NCBI GenBank assembly: GCA_022316685.1
Contig: JAKJHU010000857.1
Coordinates: 1-64,000 of the forward strand
Origin: Progne subis subis
Taxonomy: Eukaryota > Chordata > Aves > Passeriformes > Hirundinidae
Reading direction: 5' to 3'
DNA length: 64,000 nucleotides
In this document: positions 1 through 11,587 of the stretch, one piece after another
How the letters are laid out: every line of letters begins with the position of its first letter
How positions within the stretch are numbered: position 1 is the first letter of the stretch
The notes under the pieces: model-generated
Database searches by the model: none
Told to the model about the DNA's origin: nothing
Seen by the model: the letters and a program-made list of their open reading frames with translations, nothing else
Program-made: the position numbers and the translations under genes

Positions 1-829
1 AGCCCAGCCGGCTCTGGCCCCACAGCTCTGCTCAGGGCAGGCTGCTCTGGGCAGGGGCCCCACGGCCTCAGCCCCTCGCAAGGGCACAGCAGCAGCTGCA
101 GCTCAGAGAGGGCTCAGCCCCAGCCATGGGGGAAGGTGCCTGGCCAAGGGAAAAGGAGGCTCCCTGTGTGCCCTGCTCTCCTCTCCAGGACATCCTGAGA
201 GCTCTGCAGCCCCTGCTGCCATGCCATCTGCCCAGGCCAGCACAACAGCCCCGGCCTTGTGGCCCTCAGGAGCTGTTCCTGCTCCAGGCCCAGGGCCCAT
301 CCCAAAGCTGGGGCAGCCAAAAAGCTGTGCCCATTTCTGGTCATTCCTGACATGACGAGGATAGGTCATCAGCAACCTGGTGGTTGTAATGAATTTTACT
401 TTTCCAAAGGCCTCTTCCTGAGGTCTTCATCTGAGAAATTTGTTGACAAAAGGCTCATTGACATTTGTTGAAAACACCAAAACTTGACAAACCCCAGGAA
501 TCATTCACGTCTTCAATTCTTCTGTGGTTAATTAGAAGTTTCTGCAGTTTTCAGAAGTGTATTCAAAGGAATTTACTTTATTAAAAACAATGAAGAAATA
601 GTTGTCTTGTCCTCTTTAGGGTTCTTTTCCTGTTTATAGATTGATATCTGTAATCCAAAGTTGATATTGATCTCCAGCACCTCCTAGTGCAGTCTGAATA
701 GATCTGAAAATCCAGACCCTTCATGGCTGACAATCAATCACACTTTGTCCCTACCCCCACCCCACCATTTCCCTCCTCCAACCCCTGGGACTCAGAGCAG
801 CTGTGGAATGGAGTCACACCCAGGGGTGT
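1..829. other. Unassigned sequence, no gene
   Basis: The first 350 bases are GC-rich and resemble, in composition and short shared words, the sequence that flanks olfactory receptor fragments elsewhere in the window. The rest is AT-rich and includes a stretch near 640-780 that also occurs around 11,270-11,370 and 43,270-43,400 in the inverted repeat arms. Open frames here are short, overlap on both strands and carry no domain I recognise. Confidence 0.4.
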
Positions 830-1090
830 CCCCAGGGCTCAGGACTGGGACCAGGTCAGTTAAATCTCTTGATGGATGATCTGGATGAGGACATCGAGGG
901 CACCCTCAGTCAGTTCCCAGTGAGCCCAGGCTGGGTGGGAGTGTGGCTGTGCTGGAGGGCAGGAAGCTCTGCAGAGGGAACTGGACAGGCTGGAGCCATG
1001 GGCCCAGGACAATTGGATGAGGTTCACCAAGGCCAAGGGCCGGCTCCTGCCCTGGGCTCACACCACCCCAAATCCCTGGCTGTGCCCTGC
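830..1090 (+). mobile_element. CR1 LINE fragment (reverse transcriptase region)
   Basis: The translation follows the CR1 reverse-transcriptase core after the catalytic loop. A DDLDEDIEGTLSQF-like stretch is followed by the region that normally reads LLEGR..LQRDLDRL and then a tract ending in HHPK. The FADD catalytic block is destroyed. It is a short 5'- and 3'-truncated relic with no coding capacity. Confidence 0.7.
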
Positions 1091-1169
1091 TCCTGATCCC
1101 CACAGCCTGTCCTGTTCCCTTCATCCCTGCATTGCCAGGGACTTTCTGGGACAAGGGAGCTCTGCTCTG

Positions 1170-1606
1170 GGTCCACAGTGCCACACTGGGCCCTTTGCTT
1201 CCATGAGGCCTTGCAGTGTCACAGTGGTTTCCTTGGTTCCATGGGACTGCCCTGTGACACAATGGCCCCTTGGTTCCATGAGGTCACAGAGAGCCACAAT
1301 GGCCCCTTGCTTTTATTGGGCTCCCCAGGATCACCATGGCCCTGCTGGTTCCACAAGGCCTGTCTGTGTCACCCTGGGCCCTTGTTTTCCATGGGTACCT
1401 GTAGTGTCACAATGGCTTCTTCCTTCCATGAGACCTGGCAAGGTCACAATGGTTACCTCAGTTCTATGAGGCCCTGTGGTGTCACAATGGCCCCTTGGTT
1501 CCATGGGCACTCCAAGAATGGTCTCTTGTTCCATTCGGCCCTGCAGTGTCTCAATGGCTCTTTGGTTCCTCAGGGCCCTGCAGAGCCCCTTGATTCACAA
1601 GGCCTC
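1170..1606 (+). repeat. Degenerate ~40-bp minisatellite, block 1
   Basis: Diverged tandem units of about 40 bp combine a word like GTGTCACAATGGCC with CCTTGGTTCCATGAGG. The same family continues at 2,886-3,676 and 4,081-4,215, and also appears inside both arms of the inverted repeat (17,345-17,680 and 37,160-37,470). Long open frames across the block are a product of the repeat period. Confidence 0.8.
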
Positions 1607-2885
1607 TGTCGTGGTTTGGGTTCATGAGTTGAGATGAGGACTGGGAGGAAAACATCCTAAGGGCAAAATAGGTTCAAATTTAAAGGTATAAAGTAAATTT
1701 ATTATTAACAGAGTAAGAGGAGGATAATGAGAAGTAAAAGAAGCCTTTAAAATACCATTTTTGTCCCTCAGACCCCTCCTCTTTGCCACCAATAGTGCAG
1801 GGAGACAGGGAGTGGGGTTTTTTTCAGTTTGTCACCCAAGATCTTTTTCTGTTTGCTCAGGGAGAGGAGTTTTTCTTCTGCTATGTCGTGAGTCCCTGCC
1901 ATGGCCAGTCTTTCCAATGCTGTTGTGGTGTGGGACACTTCTTCATGGGGTGCAGTCTTTTAAGCATAGGCTGCTCTAGTTTGGCAGGAAAGGTCCTCTT
2001 TCTTTATTTCTAGGAGCAAGGGCCCTCTCTATCTGCTCAGGTCTCTCACTGGATCACAGTTTCCTCTGGCATTTACCTGCTCCAGCATGAGCACTTTTCC
2101 CACAGGCTGCGAGTGGATCTCTGCGTATCCCAAGGACTTCATGGATTACAGGGGCACAGTTTGTTTCACAATGTTCCTCACCACGGTTTGCAGAGAAATT
2201 TTGGCTCCAACTCTTAGAGCATCTCCTTCTTCTCTTTTCCACTGACCTTGGTGCTGCTGTGTTTTCTCTTACATGTCTCCACTTCCTCCTCTTCTCTATC
2301 TAAAAGAAGAATTGCTGCCTGTAGGTACCATTGCCAACAAGTTCCACTAATTCAAAGATTCTTGCAGCATCTTGTAGTGCCAAGAGGTTGATTCTGGTGA
2401 TTTTCCATGTTGGAAAATCAGTCTTTGTTTTTGCACTACCAGCTATGTGGCTGCCGTGCTGATGGTGCTGTTTAATGCCTTTCTTCATGTGGGGCACTGA
2501 GATGGAGAAGCTGCCATCGCTGTCCCTGCCTTCCTGCCCGTGCCATGGCTAGCTAGGGGCGGCCAGGCAGGCAAGGCTCGTTGTGGGCCACACCAAAATG
2601 GCAGCAGCTGGGGTAGCGCATCTATGCCATCCATGCTGGCATGTCCAAGTAGCGGTGGCTCATGACCCCTGTAAACAACCGCATGTGTGCCGTTTGGATT
2701 TACTTCCTTAAATATGCCATCACAGAGGTGTGACCACCTTCTCTAATTGGGCCAGCAGCATGTCCATCTTCAGAGCAATCAGAGATTTGTTCTACTTTAT
2801 ATGGTGGAAGCTTCCAGTAGCTTCTCACAGAACCCACCTCTGTGGCCTCTCCTGCTACCAGAAACCAGGCCATGTAAAACAAGCC
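1607..2885. mobile_element. ERVL-type solo LTR, diverged
   Basis: The block starts with TGTCGTGGTTTGGG and ends near a TACCAGAAACCAGGCC-like tail. Between lies the order typical of a long avian ERVL LTR: a gagttgagatgagga stretch, an A/T-rich tract with aatttattattaacag, then repeated 'ctgctcc..gcatgagcac' phrases and a CATCACAGAGGTGTGACCACC segment. A related, better kept copy lies at 15,901-16,892. The element interrupts the ~40-bp minisatellite. I see no exact target duplication. Family naming is from memory of avian repeats. Confidence 0.65.
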
Positions 2886-3676
2886 TCAGAATGTCATAAT
2901 GGTCTCTACAATTCCTTGAGGCCCTGAAGTGTTACAATGGTCTCTTTTGGTTCCGCAGTATCACGATGGCACCTTGGATTCATGAAGCCCTGATGTAAGG
3001 AATGGCACCTTGATTCCATTGGGCCCCTCACTGTTACATGAGTTCTTAGTTCCATGGAGCCCTGTAGTGTCACAATGACCTCCTTGGTTCCATGGAGACA
3101 CAGTGTCACAATGGTCTCCTCGGTTCTACAAGGCCCCAGAGTGTCACAATGGCCCCTTGCTGCCATGAGGCCGTGCAATGTCACAATGGTCTCATTGGTT
3201 CCCTGAGGCCCTGCAGTTCCACAATGGCCCTTTGGTGTCACAAGGCCTTGAAGTGTCACAATAGCCTCAGCAGGTTCTCCTGCCTGTTCACAATGGCCAG
3301 TGATTCCATATTGTGCCGTTGTGTCACAATGGTACCCTTGGTTCCACAGAGTCAGAATGTCCCCATGGTCTCATGGAGCCCCACAGCCCCCTTGATTCCA
3401 TGATGCTCTGCTGTGCTACAATGATGCATTGGTTACTCAAGGCCCTTCAGTGTCACAATGGCCACATGGTTCCAACAGGTCCTAAAGTGTCATAACAGTT
3501 TTCATGCTTCCATGAGGCTCTGCAATGGGCTTTTGGTTCCATGAGATTTCATACTGCCAGCAGCAGTCTCTTCAGTTCCACAGTGTCACCATGGACCCTT
3601 TGTTCCATGAGTGTAACATGGACACCGTGATCCCATGAGGTTCTGTAGTGTCACAATGGACTCCTTGGTTCTGCAG
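2886..3676 (+). repeat. Degenerate ~40-bp minisatellite, block 2
   Basis: Same unit family as block 1, with roughly twenty diverged copies of a GTGTCACAATGG plus TTGGTTCCATGAGG pattern. The block is split from block 1 by an ERVL-type LTR and from block 3 by a 404-bp solo LTR, so the array existed before both insertions. Confidence 0.8.
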
Positions 3677-4080
3677 TGTCACCGAGACACACAAAGCAAT
3701 CATGCACAGACAAGAGATCTTTGCAATGCAGAGGTCCTTCAGATTCCAGCTCACTGCTCCGAGAGTGGAGAGAGAAGGAAGAGGAAGAGACCTCTTTGTT
3801 TATTCTTTTACTTTTTATACATTTGTGGGTCTGGCAAAAGATTGGCTTTTTGGGGTTTCCACCCCTCAGCCTCAGTGGCCAGACCAACTGTCAGTTACAA
3901 TTGTTTTTCAGGTGAGAAATATGCAAACAAAGGACAAAGAATGAAAAACAAAGGATTTGTTTATGTTACATCTGTGGGAAAGGTAGAAAAACTGCTCTAA
4001 CATTGTACAGTAACTAAAGGATCTGACTCCATTATGAAAATCAAAAGGCTAAAAAAAAACTCAGAAAAAACAGGGTAACA
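3677..4080 (-). mobile_element. Solo LTR with 6-bp target duplication CTGCAG
   Basis: A 404-bp block begins TGTCACC and ends GGTAACA, giving inverted TG...CA termini. It is flanked on both sides by CTGCAG (3,671-3,676 and 4,081-4,086). A six-base duplication is typical of class II (ERVK-like) integration. On the minus strand it has a TATAAAAAGTAAAAGAATAAA-like promoter and poly(A) region. Related LTRs lie at 48,264-48,645 and 62,845-63,218. It inserted into the minisatellite, whose unit contains CTGCAGTGTCAC. Confidence 0.85.
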
Positions 4081-4215
4081 CTGCAGCCCTGCTGTGTCAC
4101 CATGGACCCGTAGTTCCATGAGGTTCCGTAGTGTCACCATGGTCCCTTTGGTTCCACAAGGCCTTGCTGTGCCACAATGGCCCCTTGGTTCCATGAGGTT
4201 CTGTACTGTACACAG
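4081..4215 (+). repeat. Degenerate ~40-bp minisatellite, block 3
   Basis: About three final units of the minisatellite continue directly after the solo LTR. Confidence 0.7.
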
Positions 4216-5863
4216 ATTCTCCTTGGTGTGGGAGGACCGATTGTAAAGAGAATAGAGATAGTGCTGAAGGCAATCTCACACCTGATAAATTGCAGCTGTA
4301 CTAATTCCCAAGAGTGGGAAAAGCCTTGCCCTTAATAGATCCCAGCTATGTCCAATGAGAGTGAGTGTTATAACACATTGGGTGAGCTGGGCAAGAGTCA
4401 GTTGGAGTCTGCAGGCTGAAGAGTCTCTGCGTTCTTCAATCTGTGCTCCTGTTCTTCCCTGGCTCAATTTGGTGGCAATGGAAACTCAGCTGTGCAGGGC
4501 AGAACAGGGACTGAGGCTCTTAAAACATGACACAATTTTCCTGGGAACTCAGCAAGTGCCTCCAGCTCCCCAGCCTCCAGATCCATCCAGTATCCCCTTT
4601 CCATGGTGCCCAGGCCTGGGGGAGCTGTTCTTTAATCCCTGCAGCCCCGAGCAGCTGCAGGGCAGAGCTGGCCCAGGGGCTGGGCTGGGCTCTGGCAGCA
4701 CTGGCAGGGAAGGAGCCCGGGGCCACAGGAACAGCTCGGGCTGGGACAGCTCCAGCAGCAGAGGCGTGGGCAGGGAGGGAGGGAGGCAGTGCTGAGGGAA
4801 GCCCTGCTGCAGGGGAGATGTGGCACCTGCCGGCCCTGCCCTGCAGGGCACACACTGCCCTGAGCAGCACAGCTCTTGTGTCCCCTCGCAGCCAGCACAG
4901 CCCTCAGCCCGGGGGCTCGGGGCCTCAGTCCCCTCCTGGGCCGGCAGAGCAGCCCCAGAGATGAAGGGCATCTCTCCTGCCATGTGCCCATTCCCTGCTG
5001 ACCAGGGCCTGAGGGCCACTGTCCTGCACTGCTGCTGCCTGCCAGGGGCTGTGCAGGGCTGGGCAGGGAAAGGCTTTTCCTCAGGGCCCAGCTCTCTCTC
5101 TCCTTGCCTTGCCCAGTGCTCCTGGCATTGCTGACGGGCTCTCTGGGAATGGCAGTTCCAGCTGCAGGCTCAGGCCCAGCCCTTGGGCTCCTCCTGTGCA
5201 GGCTGAGCACAGCAATGGGGTGTCCCAGCTCCCTCTCCCCGGGGAGCTCTGGGCAGGGCAGGCTGGGAATGAGCGACTCTCCTGACTTTGGGAAAGGCAG
5301 GAGCCACTTTGTGTGCCAGGGATCCCTCTGCTCTCAGCAGTGTCTCCTGGCTTTCCAGGGTAACACGGGAGTGGAGCTCAGAAAGGTGCAAGTCCATGGC
5401 AGCTGGGAACAGGAGAGAGGGACAGAGCAGCTCCCCTCAGTCTGCACTAAGCTCAGACAATCCTCCTCTCACTGGACTCTCTGTTCTCCCCAGGTGCAGC
5501 AGAATCTCGTTCTGCCTCCTGCAATCCCCATCCCTTCACCCTGGCAGCTCCTGTGCCTTAGGAGGAGATTCTTTGTCCAAGTTCAATCACCAGGACTGGC
5601 TCCTGCCCTCACTGTTCCCTGCACTGACTGGGGGTAGGGCTGACTCCCTGGTGTGCTGCTGCTTGAGGTCTGGCTCCTCACTGAACATTGGCCAGCAGCA
5701 ATCTCCAGCAACCAAGATGAAGGAAGTTCTGCTGATGTAGACAAAGGGGTGGTATTTAGTGGCAGGGAATGGTCTGTGAGAAAGGGTTTTGACTCTTCTA
5801 TGAGAAATCTCCCCTCAAACTTCACTCTTTCTTCCTAAAGGTTGAAACAGCCAGACACAGCAA
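4216..5863. other. Unassigned sequence upstream of the olfactory receptor relic
   Basis: GC-rich single-copy-looking DNA with many overlapping open frames on both strands, the longest about 190 codons. None shows a recognisable domain, signal or consistent splice signals. It resembles the low-complexity flanks seen near other OR fragments. I see no supported gene. Confidence 0.4.
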
Positions 5864-6752
5864 ATGTCCAAGCAGCTCCATCAGCCACTTCCTCCTGCTG
5901 CCATTGGCACACACGCGGCAGCTGCAGCTCCTGCACTTCTGCCTCTTCCTGGCATCTCCCTGGCTGCCCTCCTGGCCAACGGCCTCATCATCAGCGCCGT
6001 AGCCTGCGGCCACCTCCTGCACACGCCCATGTTCTTCTTCCTGCTCAACCTGGCCCTCACGACCTGGGCTCCATCCTCACCACTGTCCCCAAAGCCATGC
6101 ACAATTCCCTCTGGGACACCAGGACCATCTCCTATACAGGATGTGCTGCTCAGGTGTTTTGTTTGTATTTTTCATTTCAGCAGAGCTTCCCCTCACCATC
6201 ATGTGCTATGACCGCTACGTGTCCATCTGCAAACCCCTGCACTACGGGACCCTCCTGGGCAGCAGAGCTTGTGCCCACATGGCAGCAGCTGCCTGGGCCA
6301 GTGCCTTTCTCTATGCTCTGCTGCACACGGCCAATACATTTTCCCTGCCCCTGTGCCAGGGCAATGCCCTGGGCCAGTTCTTCTGTGAATCCCACACATC
6401 CTCAAGCTCTCCTGCTCACACTCCAAACTCAGGGAACTTGGGATTATTGTGCTTGGATCCTGTTTATCATTGGTTGTTTTTGTTTATTTTTTTCCTATGT
6501 GCAGATCTTCAGGCCGTGCTGAGGATCCCCTCTGAGCAGGGACGGCACAAAGCCTTTTCCACCTGCCTCCCTCACCTGGCCGTGTCTCCCTGTTTCTCAG
6601 CACTGGCATTTTTGCCTACCTGAAGCCCCCTCCATCTCCTCCCCATCCCTGGATCTGTCCTGTCAGTTCTGTACTCAGTGGTGCCTCCAGCCCTGAACCC
6701 CCTCATCTACAGCCTGAGGAACCAGGAGCTCAAGGCTGCAGTGTGGAACTGA
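5864..6752 (+). pseudogene. Olfactory receptor pseudogene, OR14-like
   Basis: Odorant receptors are seven-helix G-protein-coupled receptors of the sensory neuron membrane, encoded by a single ~930-bp exon. Family landmarks are present in order: a start at 5,864; a first-helix stretch with NGLIISAVAC; LHTPMFFFLLNLAL (helix 2); TIMCYDRYVSICKPLHYGTLL (helix 3 and the DRY-like motif); HTANTFSLPLCQGNALGQFFC; EQGRHKAFSTCLPHLAV; and a C-terminal PALNPLIYSLRNQELKAAV followed by TGA at 6,750-6,752. They do not share one frame. A base is missing near 6,060 after LALT, and further shifts lie near 6,120-6,180, around 6,400 and near 6,490, with another before the C-terminus. At least four frame breaks make it non-functional. 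The best match is the large avian OR14 (gamma-c) expansion. A second OR tail is found in each inverted repeat arm. Confidence 0.9.
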
Positions 6753-7710
6753 TCACTGGAGATTTTAACATATTAAACTGCTGCCAATTTCTGCAAATCA
6801 CTTGTAATAAAATAATTGATACGTCTTGTGGTCTCATTTGGGATGTTCTTTTTCTTTGTTTATTTTAATACTGTCTACAAAGAAGGATCATGGTTTGTTC
6901 CATTTTCTTTCTCTCCATCATTGCTGTGGCCAATCTGTATCAATAAGGAGCTGCGCTCTCAGTAGCTAAATGAACTAAAGGATCTCCCAGCAGAGATTTC
7001 TCAATAGATCTCCCTTTTGTTCCCTTCTCTGGAGCTGCAGCAGCAATGTCTGTGTGCAGAGCTGGGGCAGATCAGTGCTGGCACAGCAGCTGTGCCCAGC
7101 AGCAGCAGCACTTGGTGTTGCCAGTGCTGCTCCCGTGCCCCTGCCCCGCTGCCCTCCTGGCCCTGGTGCTGCTGTAGGGCCTGAGTGCTCTCGGGGCCGG
7201 GCACAGTGCTGGGGGTGGCAGTGCCGGGGCTGCAGCAGGGACAGGCCATGGGCACTGCTGGGGCAGCGCTGACGCCTCAGGGCAGGGCCTGGGGGCTCCA
7301 GGCTCCTTGCCCAGGCTCTCTCCAGAACACGCCCAGGCCAATGCTCAGCAGAGAAAAGCCCCGTGAGCAGCCCCAGGGTGGCCGTGGGCAGGTGGGCAAA
7401 CAGCATCACACCATGGGAACGTCCCTTGGGGAGCAGGATCATCCTACAAGTGCTGCAGGAATTGTCTGCAGGCTCCTGCAGTGCCTCAGGCTGTTCCCTT
7501 GCCAGAGGCACCACAGGCCAGGGGGGCACATCTGGGCTGCTGTGTCTGGCTGTGGGGCTCCCTGTTCTGGGCATGAGGAGGGGCTGCAGAGGCTCTGCAG
7601 GACTGACAGGATGGGCTTTGGGGCTGTGAGGAGAAGCTGAGGGACCTGGGCTGCTGGACCTTCTGAGAGGAGGCCCAGGGCTCATCCTGCAACTGCTCCA
7701 AGGGTGCTTT
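6753..7710. other. OR-downstream unit, paralogous to 13.6-14.5 kb
   Basis: No gene seen. After the receptor stop the sequence becomes AT-rich, then GC-rich with words such as CATGGGCACTGCTGGG near 7,248, which recur in the same order and orientation downstream of the OR tail at about 14,160. This indicates that a receptor plus ~1 kb of 3' flank was duplicated as a unit. Confidence 0.5.
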
Positions 7711-9480
7711 CAGAGAATCACAGAATCAGCAAGGTTGGAAAACACCTTGGAGATCATCAAGCCCAACCTGTGCCCTGATGCCACCTTGTCTCTCTGAGCC
7801 TCCTCTTCTTCAGGATAAACAACCCCAGCTCCTCATCCACTCCTCACAGGACTTGTGTTCCAACCCTCACCAGCCTTGTTGCCCTTCTCTGGACACGCTC
7901 CAGCCCCTCCATGTCCTTCCTAAATTGGGGGGACCCAGAACTGGACACAGCACTCAGGTGTGCCTCACCAGTGCTGAGCACAGGGGAAGAATGACTGCCC
8001 TGCTCCTGCTGGCCACACCATTCCTGATCCAGGCCAGGTGCCATTGGCCTTCTTGGCCACCTGGGCACACTGCTGGCTCATGTCCAGCCTGCTGTCCATC
8101 AGTGCCCCAGGTCCCTTTCTGCCTGGACGCTCTCCAGCCACTCTGTCCCCAGCCTGTAGCACTGCAGGGGTTGTTGTGGCCAAAGTGCAGGACCTGGTCC
8201 TTGGTCTGTTAAACCTCCCACTGTTGGATTTGGGCCCTGGATCCAGCCTGTCCAGGTCCCTGTGCAGAGCCCTCCTACCCTCCAGCAGATCCACACTCAC
8301 ACCCAGCTTGGTGTCATCTGCAAATTTGCTGATGGTGGACTCAATCCCCTCATCCAGATCATCAATGCAGATATTGAAATCCACTCTGGCTGGGTCTGAT
8401 CCCTCGGCCATCCTGTGGGTGCCCTGTGATGGCTCTCAAGGTGATCTGTTCCAGAACCTTGCTGGGCACCGAGGTCAGGCTGACAGGCCTGGAGTTCCCC
8501 AGATCCTCCTTCCAGCCCTTCTTGGGGATGGGCTCACATTGGCACCTCCAGTCCTCTGGGACCTCCCTGCAGAGCCAGGACTGATGAGAAATGATGGAGA
8601 GCAGCTTGGTGAGCTCTCCACCAGCTGCCTCATCCCCCTAGGATGGATCCCATCTGGTCCCACAGACACCTGTGAGCATCTGAGGGGCTCAGCAGGTCAC
8701 CAGCTGCTTCCTCCTGGATTCCAGGAGGCTGTTCTGCTCCCTGTGCCCATCTACCAGCTCAGGAGAACACTTGTCCTGAGGATAACCTGTCTGATTGTTG
8801 AAAAATGAGCAAACAAGGTGTTAAGCAGCTCAGCCTTTTCCTTATCTCTAGTTACTATATTCCTCACAGCATCCAATAAAAGCTAAAGGTTTCCTTATCC
8901 TACATTGCTATAAATTTATTTGTGGAAACATTTTAATTTTTCAGAAAACTGGCCAGGTTAAATTTTAACTGATCTTTCACCTCCTTATTTTCTTTCCCAT
9001 GACCTAACAACATCCTTAAACATTTCCTGAATTGCCTGACTTCTATCTGAGGTGTTGCAGTTTTTTTTTTTTTTTCCCCTTGACTTCCCACAAAAGTACC
9101 ATGGACTGCCAGGCCCATCATTTTCCTCACTGGCTCATCTTTTGGCACACCAGGACAGGATGCTCCTCTCCCCTTAAGATTCCTTTCTTGAAGTGTGTCC
9201 ATCCTTCCTGGGCTCTCCTATTTTTAAGGGCTGTTTCTCCTAAAAAAAATCAGTACCTGATTCGGTACTCCCCAAATCTGCATCCTAGAGAGGCCAAAGT
9301 CTGCCCTCGATAATTTCAGTGTAGATGTTTTGTTGATGCCTTTCCTTCTTTCCCAGATTTTGGAAAGTTGATTATTTCATGGTCACTGCACCCCAGGCAG
9401 CCTCAGTCCATCACATCTCCCACCAGCCCTTCTCTGTTTGTGGACAGCATCAGACAGAGCTTTCCTTGGCAGTGGGAGTG
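7711..9480 (-). mobile_element. CR1 LINE, 3' two-thirds, reverse orientation
   Basis: The plus-strand block opens with AGAATCACAGAATCA, the reverse complement of the typical CR1 3' terminus. It then runs backwards through the reverse-transcriptase region (a reverse-strand stretch reading FNICIDDLDEGIESTISKFADDTKLG near 8,310-8,400) and the RT fingers, and on to the endonuclease region near 9,000-9,470, where 'ccttcttgaagtgtgtccatccttcctgg' and 'gaggccaaagtctgccctc' type phrases occur. Both catalytic Asp codons of the FADD box are kept, but the ORF is broken elsewhere. It lies just outside the left arm of the inverted repeat. Confidence 0.85.
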
Positions 9481-9489
9481 TTACCAACA

Positions 9490-9709
9490 ATTTGGTAAAA
9501 TAAAAAACTCCTTAACACCAATGTAGCATTTAGAAGCAGCGTTGTTTATTTGGCTGGATGGATGGGGGAACAGCTCCTCCCAAAGCCGTGCATGCTGAGT
9601 ACAGGAAAGTTTCTGTTTATATTCCCTATTTTGCATACATATTAACTGCCTGTCCTGGACTAAACATACCTATGATAATCATTTCCCTGAAATCATTTGC
9701 ATATTTCCA
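9490..9709 (-). mobile_element. LTR-like fragment at the outer edge of the left arm
   Basis: On the minus strand the block has a CCAAATAAACAACGCTGC poly(A)-signal region and a TA-rich tract, as in avian LTR ends. It has no counterpart next to the right arm, so the inverted repeat homology stops inside or next to it. The identification as an LTR rests on composition and the AATAAA only. Confidence 0.35.
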
Positions 9710-9934
9710 CTCCCCTTTTGCATGCACTCTTCTGTCCTGGGGGTCTCTCTGGTGGTCCCTGGTGTCACAGACCCCAATGTTCCAGTCAGCCTGGCTGAGC
9801 TGGCAGGACACTGAGGCTGGTGAATTTCCAGTCCCCTTCTTACACAATGGGCATGTGTGGTTTCCATGGGCCAGTGGTTTTGGAGAATGAGCATTGTGTT
9901 AGCTCACCAGGTGTAGACCATTTATCATCAGGTA

Positions 9935-10100
9935 ACATGAGGTCACAGAGTGGGCTATGACATCACAGAGGAGGCTATGTGAGGTCATGAGCAGCTAGAT
10001 ATCATAGGCCATTTCTGTGACATCACAGAGCCATCTGTGACATCACAGGGCAGAGGTCTGACATCATAGAGCTGGCTGTGATGTTACAGAGTGGCTGTAT
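9935..10100 (+). repeat. Degenerate TGATGTCA-type array, left arm
   Basis: Short diverged units (20-30 bp) contain CATCACAGAG or GACATCACAG, whose reverse complement includes TGATGTCA, one base from a CRE core. The right-arm copy is at 45,220-45,420. Any transcription-factor binding is only a possibility. Confidence 0.6.
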
Positions 10101-11587
10101 GTGTCACTGGGTTGGTCATTCCACCCCACCCCCACTCAACAGTTTCCCCCCCCATGAAGTCCAGTGCTGTTCATGCTGAGCAGGGTCCCCGTTGTCCCCC
10201 CATGGTCCACCTGGAGCCACAGCCTCCACCAAAGGATGTTCCACAGGATCAACCCCAGAGCCTGACACAGGGACAAGGGGCTGGGCTGTGTGACCAGGCA
10301 TCAAGGACGTGCATGATCCAGGTCACTGTGGCTGAGTTGGGTTCCCCAGGGCAGGAAAGATGTCTGGCAGCTGCAGCACGGTTAGGGAAGGGCTCCAAGG
10401 TGGGGCTGGAGCCCTTTGGCTGTGAGCAGAGGCTGAGGGAGCTGGGCTTGTCCAGCCCCGAGCAGGGAAGGCTGAGGGGCTCCTCATGCCAGCCTGGCAG
10501 TGCCACCGAGGAGGTGATGGAGAGCACAGAGCCAGGCTCTTCACTGGGGGCCTGGTGGGAGACAAAAGACAATGATATAGGTGAAAGAGGGGAGCTTCAG
10601 CCAGGACAGAAGGAAACCTTTGTTCCCATGGGCTCAGCCAGATGCTGAGATGCTGCCATCTCCCTGTCCTTTGGGATTTTCCAATCCAGACCAAATCAAG
10701 CCTTGAACCACTTGGTCTGCCCAGTTTCTGACAGCTTGGGCTGCTGACTTGCTGAGGTCCTTTCCAATTCAGCTCGCTAATGATCCTGGGACAGTGCTGC
10801 TCCCTGTTTTACACTGGAGCACAGCAGATGGGACAGGAGCCCTGCAGGGCTGTACAGGACCTGCAGCTTGCGAGGTGCACGAGCACATCTTCATCAGCTG
10901 GGTCATTTGAGCACTTCTAAGAAATGCCAAAGTTTTCCCACCAGGAGACACCAGGAATTTCCTGGAATTGTATGATGGCAGGAGAAGGAATCCTCATCCT
11001 CCCCTCTGTTTGTGTCACTGGCTGGATTTCTGTTTTTCATGGGGCTGTTCATTCCCTTGGTTTCGTTGGCTGGCAATAAATGAACATCCCTCTGTGTCTC
11101 AGGCAGCTCCTTCTGCAAGGAAAGCAGGTGGGAGTTGGTGCCAAGGAGCTGAAAGCTGCAGCTGCAGCCTGGAGAGGAGGAAGCTCAGATTGGCACAAGG
11201 CTGCTCTGAGTCCCAGGGGCTGGAGGAGGGAAATGGTGGAGTGGGGGCTGGGGAAAAGTGATTGATTGTCAGCCATGAAGGGTCATATTGATTTTCATAT
11301 CTATTCAGAGTGCACAAGGAGTTTCTGGGCATCAATATCAACTGGAGATTGCTGATATCAATCTATAAACAGGAAAACAAAACTAAACAGGACAAAAAAA
11401 TCTCTCTGCATTTTTCAAAGACAGAGTGTATTCTCTTTGAACATACTTCAATAATCTGTCTAAGTAACCACATAAGAATTGAAGACTTGAAATTAAATTA
11501 TTCCCAGAGGCTTGTCTTTTTTAGGGTGTTTTGAAATATTAATGAGCCTTTGGCACTGAATTCCTGAACTGAAGAACTGAGACTGAG
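10101..11587. other. Unassigned arm sequence, no gene
   Basis: Matched in inverted orientation by 43,080-45,210 apart from the LTR inserted there. Contains a phrase near 10,400-10,460 of the CR1-like type 'ggctgagggagctgggcttgtccagccc', so part may be old CR1 3' sequence. No complete frame with a recognisable domain. Confidence 0.4.
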
